Source: Coccinella septempunctata (taxonomy: Eukaryota; Arthropoda; Insecta; Coleoptera; Coccinellidae). Taken from it: a stretch of 64,000 nt of DNA. Position 1 is the stretch's first letter. Every line of letters starts with the position of its first letter. A program made the translations under genes and the position numbers. The stretch spans positions 24,503,521 through 24,567,520 of the forward strand of contig NC_058193.1 in NCBI RefSeq assembly GCF_907165205.1, in the 5' to 3' direction. Of the stretch, positions 61,711 to 64,000 are shown piece after piece. The notes beneath the pieces were generated by a model. It was given only the letters and a program-made list of their open reading frames with translations, was not told the origin of the DNA and made no database searches.

Positions 61711-61961
61711 CATTGGATATTGAGAAATAATATCCCCAGTTTGTTGAAATATGTTTTGAAAACTCGGTGAAATATCAATTTTTATTGTATTGAAAATATA
61801 TAATTGATTGACTGGGAATAGGCACCTACTCGAATTATTTGTTAATTAAAATTTTAGGTTCCCTGGTTAGTGACCATGAGCCGCCACTGAGTCACATCAA
61901 TGTTTAACATTTCTTATAGTTTTATCTAAGATATTATCTCAACAGTGTCTTCTTGTTCCAG

Positions 61962-62495
61962 CATCCCGTATGTCGTCAGGCCAGATGTGCCGGCCCCATT
62001 TCCACACCCCCCTGCACCCTTGGCTGTCAGACTCGAAACCTCTGGCACATTCAGGACCCTGGGTGCCGTTCGGTGGAGGAGATCCCGACAAATCCCAGAG
62101 CCCCAGCTCTGCGCCCTCCCAGCACCACAACCTCTTCGCGTTCCCTCCAACACCACCGAAAGACAGCACGCCGGATTCGGTGGCGCCCTCTGCCGGTTCG
62201 GAGTACCAGAGCGCGGTGGCAGCCGCCATGGGGGCCTTCATGCACGAGAACCCTCAGAGCTGCGCCTTGGACATGAAGCCCTCGTCTGGTTCCAGTTCGA
62301 ACAAGCAGCGTGAAGGTAGTGACTATGAAGGGGGCTCCTCCGGCATGTTCAATGGTAACTTTGAAAGTTCGTATGGGTCTGCGTATGGCCACGGTATTCA
62401 CGGGGCAACGTATTCGCCACAGAACAAACCACATTTGACTGCCCAAGGCGCCCAGTCACCTAATAAACCTAGAAACAAGTCGAGAACCAGCGCCG
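61962..62495 (+). CDS. grn: GATA1/2/3-class transcription factor (grain ortholog), second coding exon
   Basis: Second coding exon, 534 bases, entered in phase 1 after the acceptor TTGTTCCAG and left in phase 1 at GCCG|GTAAGA. It carries the two N-terminal signatures of the GATA1/2/3 class: SSGQMCRPHFHTPLHPWL (vertebrate ...TGGQMCRPHLLHSPGLPWL) and NLFAFPPTPPKDSTPDS (vertebrate HLFGFPPTPPKEVSPDP). Between and after them are Ser/Pro/Gly/Gln-rich stretches typical of a transactivation region. The exon ends ...NKPRNKSRTSA plus one G, matching the point just before the first zinc finger (E-GRECVNCG in the family), so the next exon, outside the window, should open by completing a Glu codon. GC content is much higher than the flanking introns. 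Overlapping open frames on both strands here are shadows of this exon. Confidence 0.88.
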
Positions 62496-64000
62496 GTAAG
62501 ATTTGACTCGGCAATTGAACCTACTAACAAAATGGCGGAACAGGTGAAGGCTGGTCAAACGCAGGGACCATAAACCAACGGTTTGGCTCATTTCGGCGAT
62601 TTTGCCTTCCATGCGTGCAGGTGAACACGCTGTTCACGGATATTACTGCAGGTCTGCAAAATTGTCCAATGTACGGAGATAGGGAATGAGCCATATCGTT
62701 GCTCTATAGTCCTTGGGTCAAACGGGCAGTTCTAACGCAGTTATTATTGACGAAAAATAACTTCGGAATCATGTTCAGCCCGCTATGTTTTCATCCAGAC
62801 TTCTGATGCAAGGATGAAGAGGCATAGTGAGAAAGTTTTGAATTTTTGAGGTACTCTTGGCATTTTTTTAATACCAAGATATGACCCCCACTAGATACCA
62901 TTTATCAATTGAAATTATTGGAAGAAAAGAAGTCTCACACGGTTCTAAACAATTCGAAATGGTTTCACATCCATTCGCATTATCTACAGCTTGAAATTTT
63001 ATATTTGTTCAAGGAAATCCATGTGGCTAAATGGTTTTCATTCAATTCGAATTGCGCTGAACATCATTCTGAACTTTTCTCGTTAAGAGTTTCTCTGTTG
63101 AATCACCCTATTTGACTAGTCTTATTTGGTTGGGAATGAACATTCAAGATATCCAGAGAATTCCTAATCTATCATTATTAATTATTTTCTACTCAATAAA
63201 AGTGAAAACCACACAAAAGAGATCTGAAACCAGTTCGTTCCCAACTCTCCAATCGCGCTGAAGCTAATGCAGAACAAACTTTTTATTTTGAAATTCTTTC
63301 ACATTTTAGTTTACCTTTCCTTTTTCTTTTTCGTGCATTGAACTCTATATCCATTGATTTCTCAATTCTTTCCTCCACCTTGGAGTAAGGTTATGCCGAG
63401 TTCAGTGCAGGATTTGAATCTTTTTCTATATTTTGAGTTTTATAATCCGGTTTGTGTTCTTTTCTGTTTCGTTATTCTTCAATTTACCATTTAGTTCCTT
63501 TTATTTTGAGTTTTCAGCAAGCTTTCCACGACACCTTTTCCTCATTGGTTTATCGGTGTACTCGCACTCACTTTTCGAAAATTTTCCGATTTTGTCCTTC
63601 ACAGATTTCTCCATGTTGCACTCACAAGCAGCGGTATGTTGCAACGTTAATTTTTCCCGACTGCAACATCCGTTCTACGGTCTTTTATCACGTGACGTCG
63701 ACAATTAGTAAGTTGCACAGTATCCGCCATTTTATAGCGGTGATGCGTGAAGAAAACTAATTAAAAATTGCAGCGAAACCAAAAGTGACTGCGTAATGAG
63801 TGATGAGGATGAAATATCTTCTTTTGTTTCGTGAAGTGTCGACCTTCATGGAAATTCTTTCGTGGGAACAGAAGATCGAGGGGTGCCACGATGATGTTGC
63901 TAATTAAAGATGTCATTGCTGTTTCTCTATTGTTCGGTGTGGAGAAGAGACCCGCATACTTTGATGTTTCGGTTTTGGATTTTTAACTCGGCTCTGGAGT
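62496..64000 (+). other. grn: Start of the second coding-region intron of the grn-like gene
   Basis: Follows the GTAAGA donor at 62496. No exon encoding a GATA zinc finger (CxNC...LWRR) was found before the window ends, so the gene continues to the right. The sequence is unremarkable and AT-rich; short open frames here have no recognisable content. Confidence 0.7.

Larger units (their letters stand above)
43838..61961 (+). other. grn: First coding-region intron of the grn-like gene
   Basis: An 18.1 kb phase-1 intron bounded by GTGAGT and TTCCAG. It is mostly AT-rich and contains two copies of the long-TIR family (52937-53516, 58588-59192), a dispersed minisatellite-bearing repeat (50525-50840), non-LTR retrotransposon remnants in both orientations (55735-56437 and 57665-58318), a foldback element (61005-61710), a diverged tandem duplication near 46 kb and GC-richer blocks that may be enhancers. 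No separate nested gene was recognised. Confidence 0.8.

Noticed and set aside
62051..62446. 131-residue minus-strand frame
   Set aside because: Shadow of the GC-rich grn exon on the opposite strand.
1..64000. tRNA or rRNA genes
   Set aside because: No cloverleaf with A/B boxes and no rRNA-like conserved stretch was recognised by eye; a covariance-model scan would be needed to exclude them.

Overview
This is an insect nuclear genome window, AT-rich and repeat-dense. It has long spliced introns, non-LTR retrotransposon corpses, many short inverted-repeat elements and a short (AACCT)n tract matching the insect TTAGG telomere repeat. The many elements ending in TACAGGGTG/CACCCTGTA are reminiscent of beetle genomes, so Coleoptera is my best guess, but that is inference. 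No bacterial or organellar features were seen.

The only host gene I can support is the 5' part of a GATA transcription factor of the GATA1/2/3 class (Drosophila grain), on the + strand. Its first coding exon is 43600-43837 and its second is 61962-62495, separated by an 18.1 kb phase-1 intron. The zinc-finger exons lie beyond the right edge. The family call rests on N-terminal motifs (SSGQMCRPH, FAFPPTPPKDSTPD) and on splice phases that join exactly at the expected places.

Layout. 1-37,300 is intergenic or upstream sequence with no supported host gene. It holds a piggyBac-type MITE, a recurrent ~580-650 bp long-TIR family, several foldback elements with 140-350 bp arms, fragments of at least three non-LTR retrotransposons, a 17-bp minisatellite carried by a dispersed repeat family, a 570 bp (AACAT)n array and an interstitial telomeric tract. 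37,303-40,622 is a 3.3 kb CpG-rich satellite of 39-bp units with 10- and 11-unit higher-order periods. 41,300-43,599 is the probable promoter and 5' UTR territory of the GATA gene. 43,838-61,961 is its first intron, with more transposable-element copies, a cluster of WGATAR sites, a Pho/GAGA-motif block and a foldback element ending about 250 bp before the exon 2 acceptor.

Several GC-richer, apparently unique blocks (about 2.0-2.45, 28.3-28.8, 30.4-30.96, 46.6-46.85, 48.05-48.35, 52.4-52.8 and 59.3-59.9 kb) stand out from the AT-rich background and are candidate conserved regulatory DNA. Two of them share the same motif vocabulary (CCATAAA/TTTATGG). The long open frames in the 37-40 kb satellite and in the (AACAT)n array follow from repeat composition and are not treated as genes.
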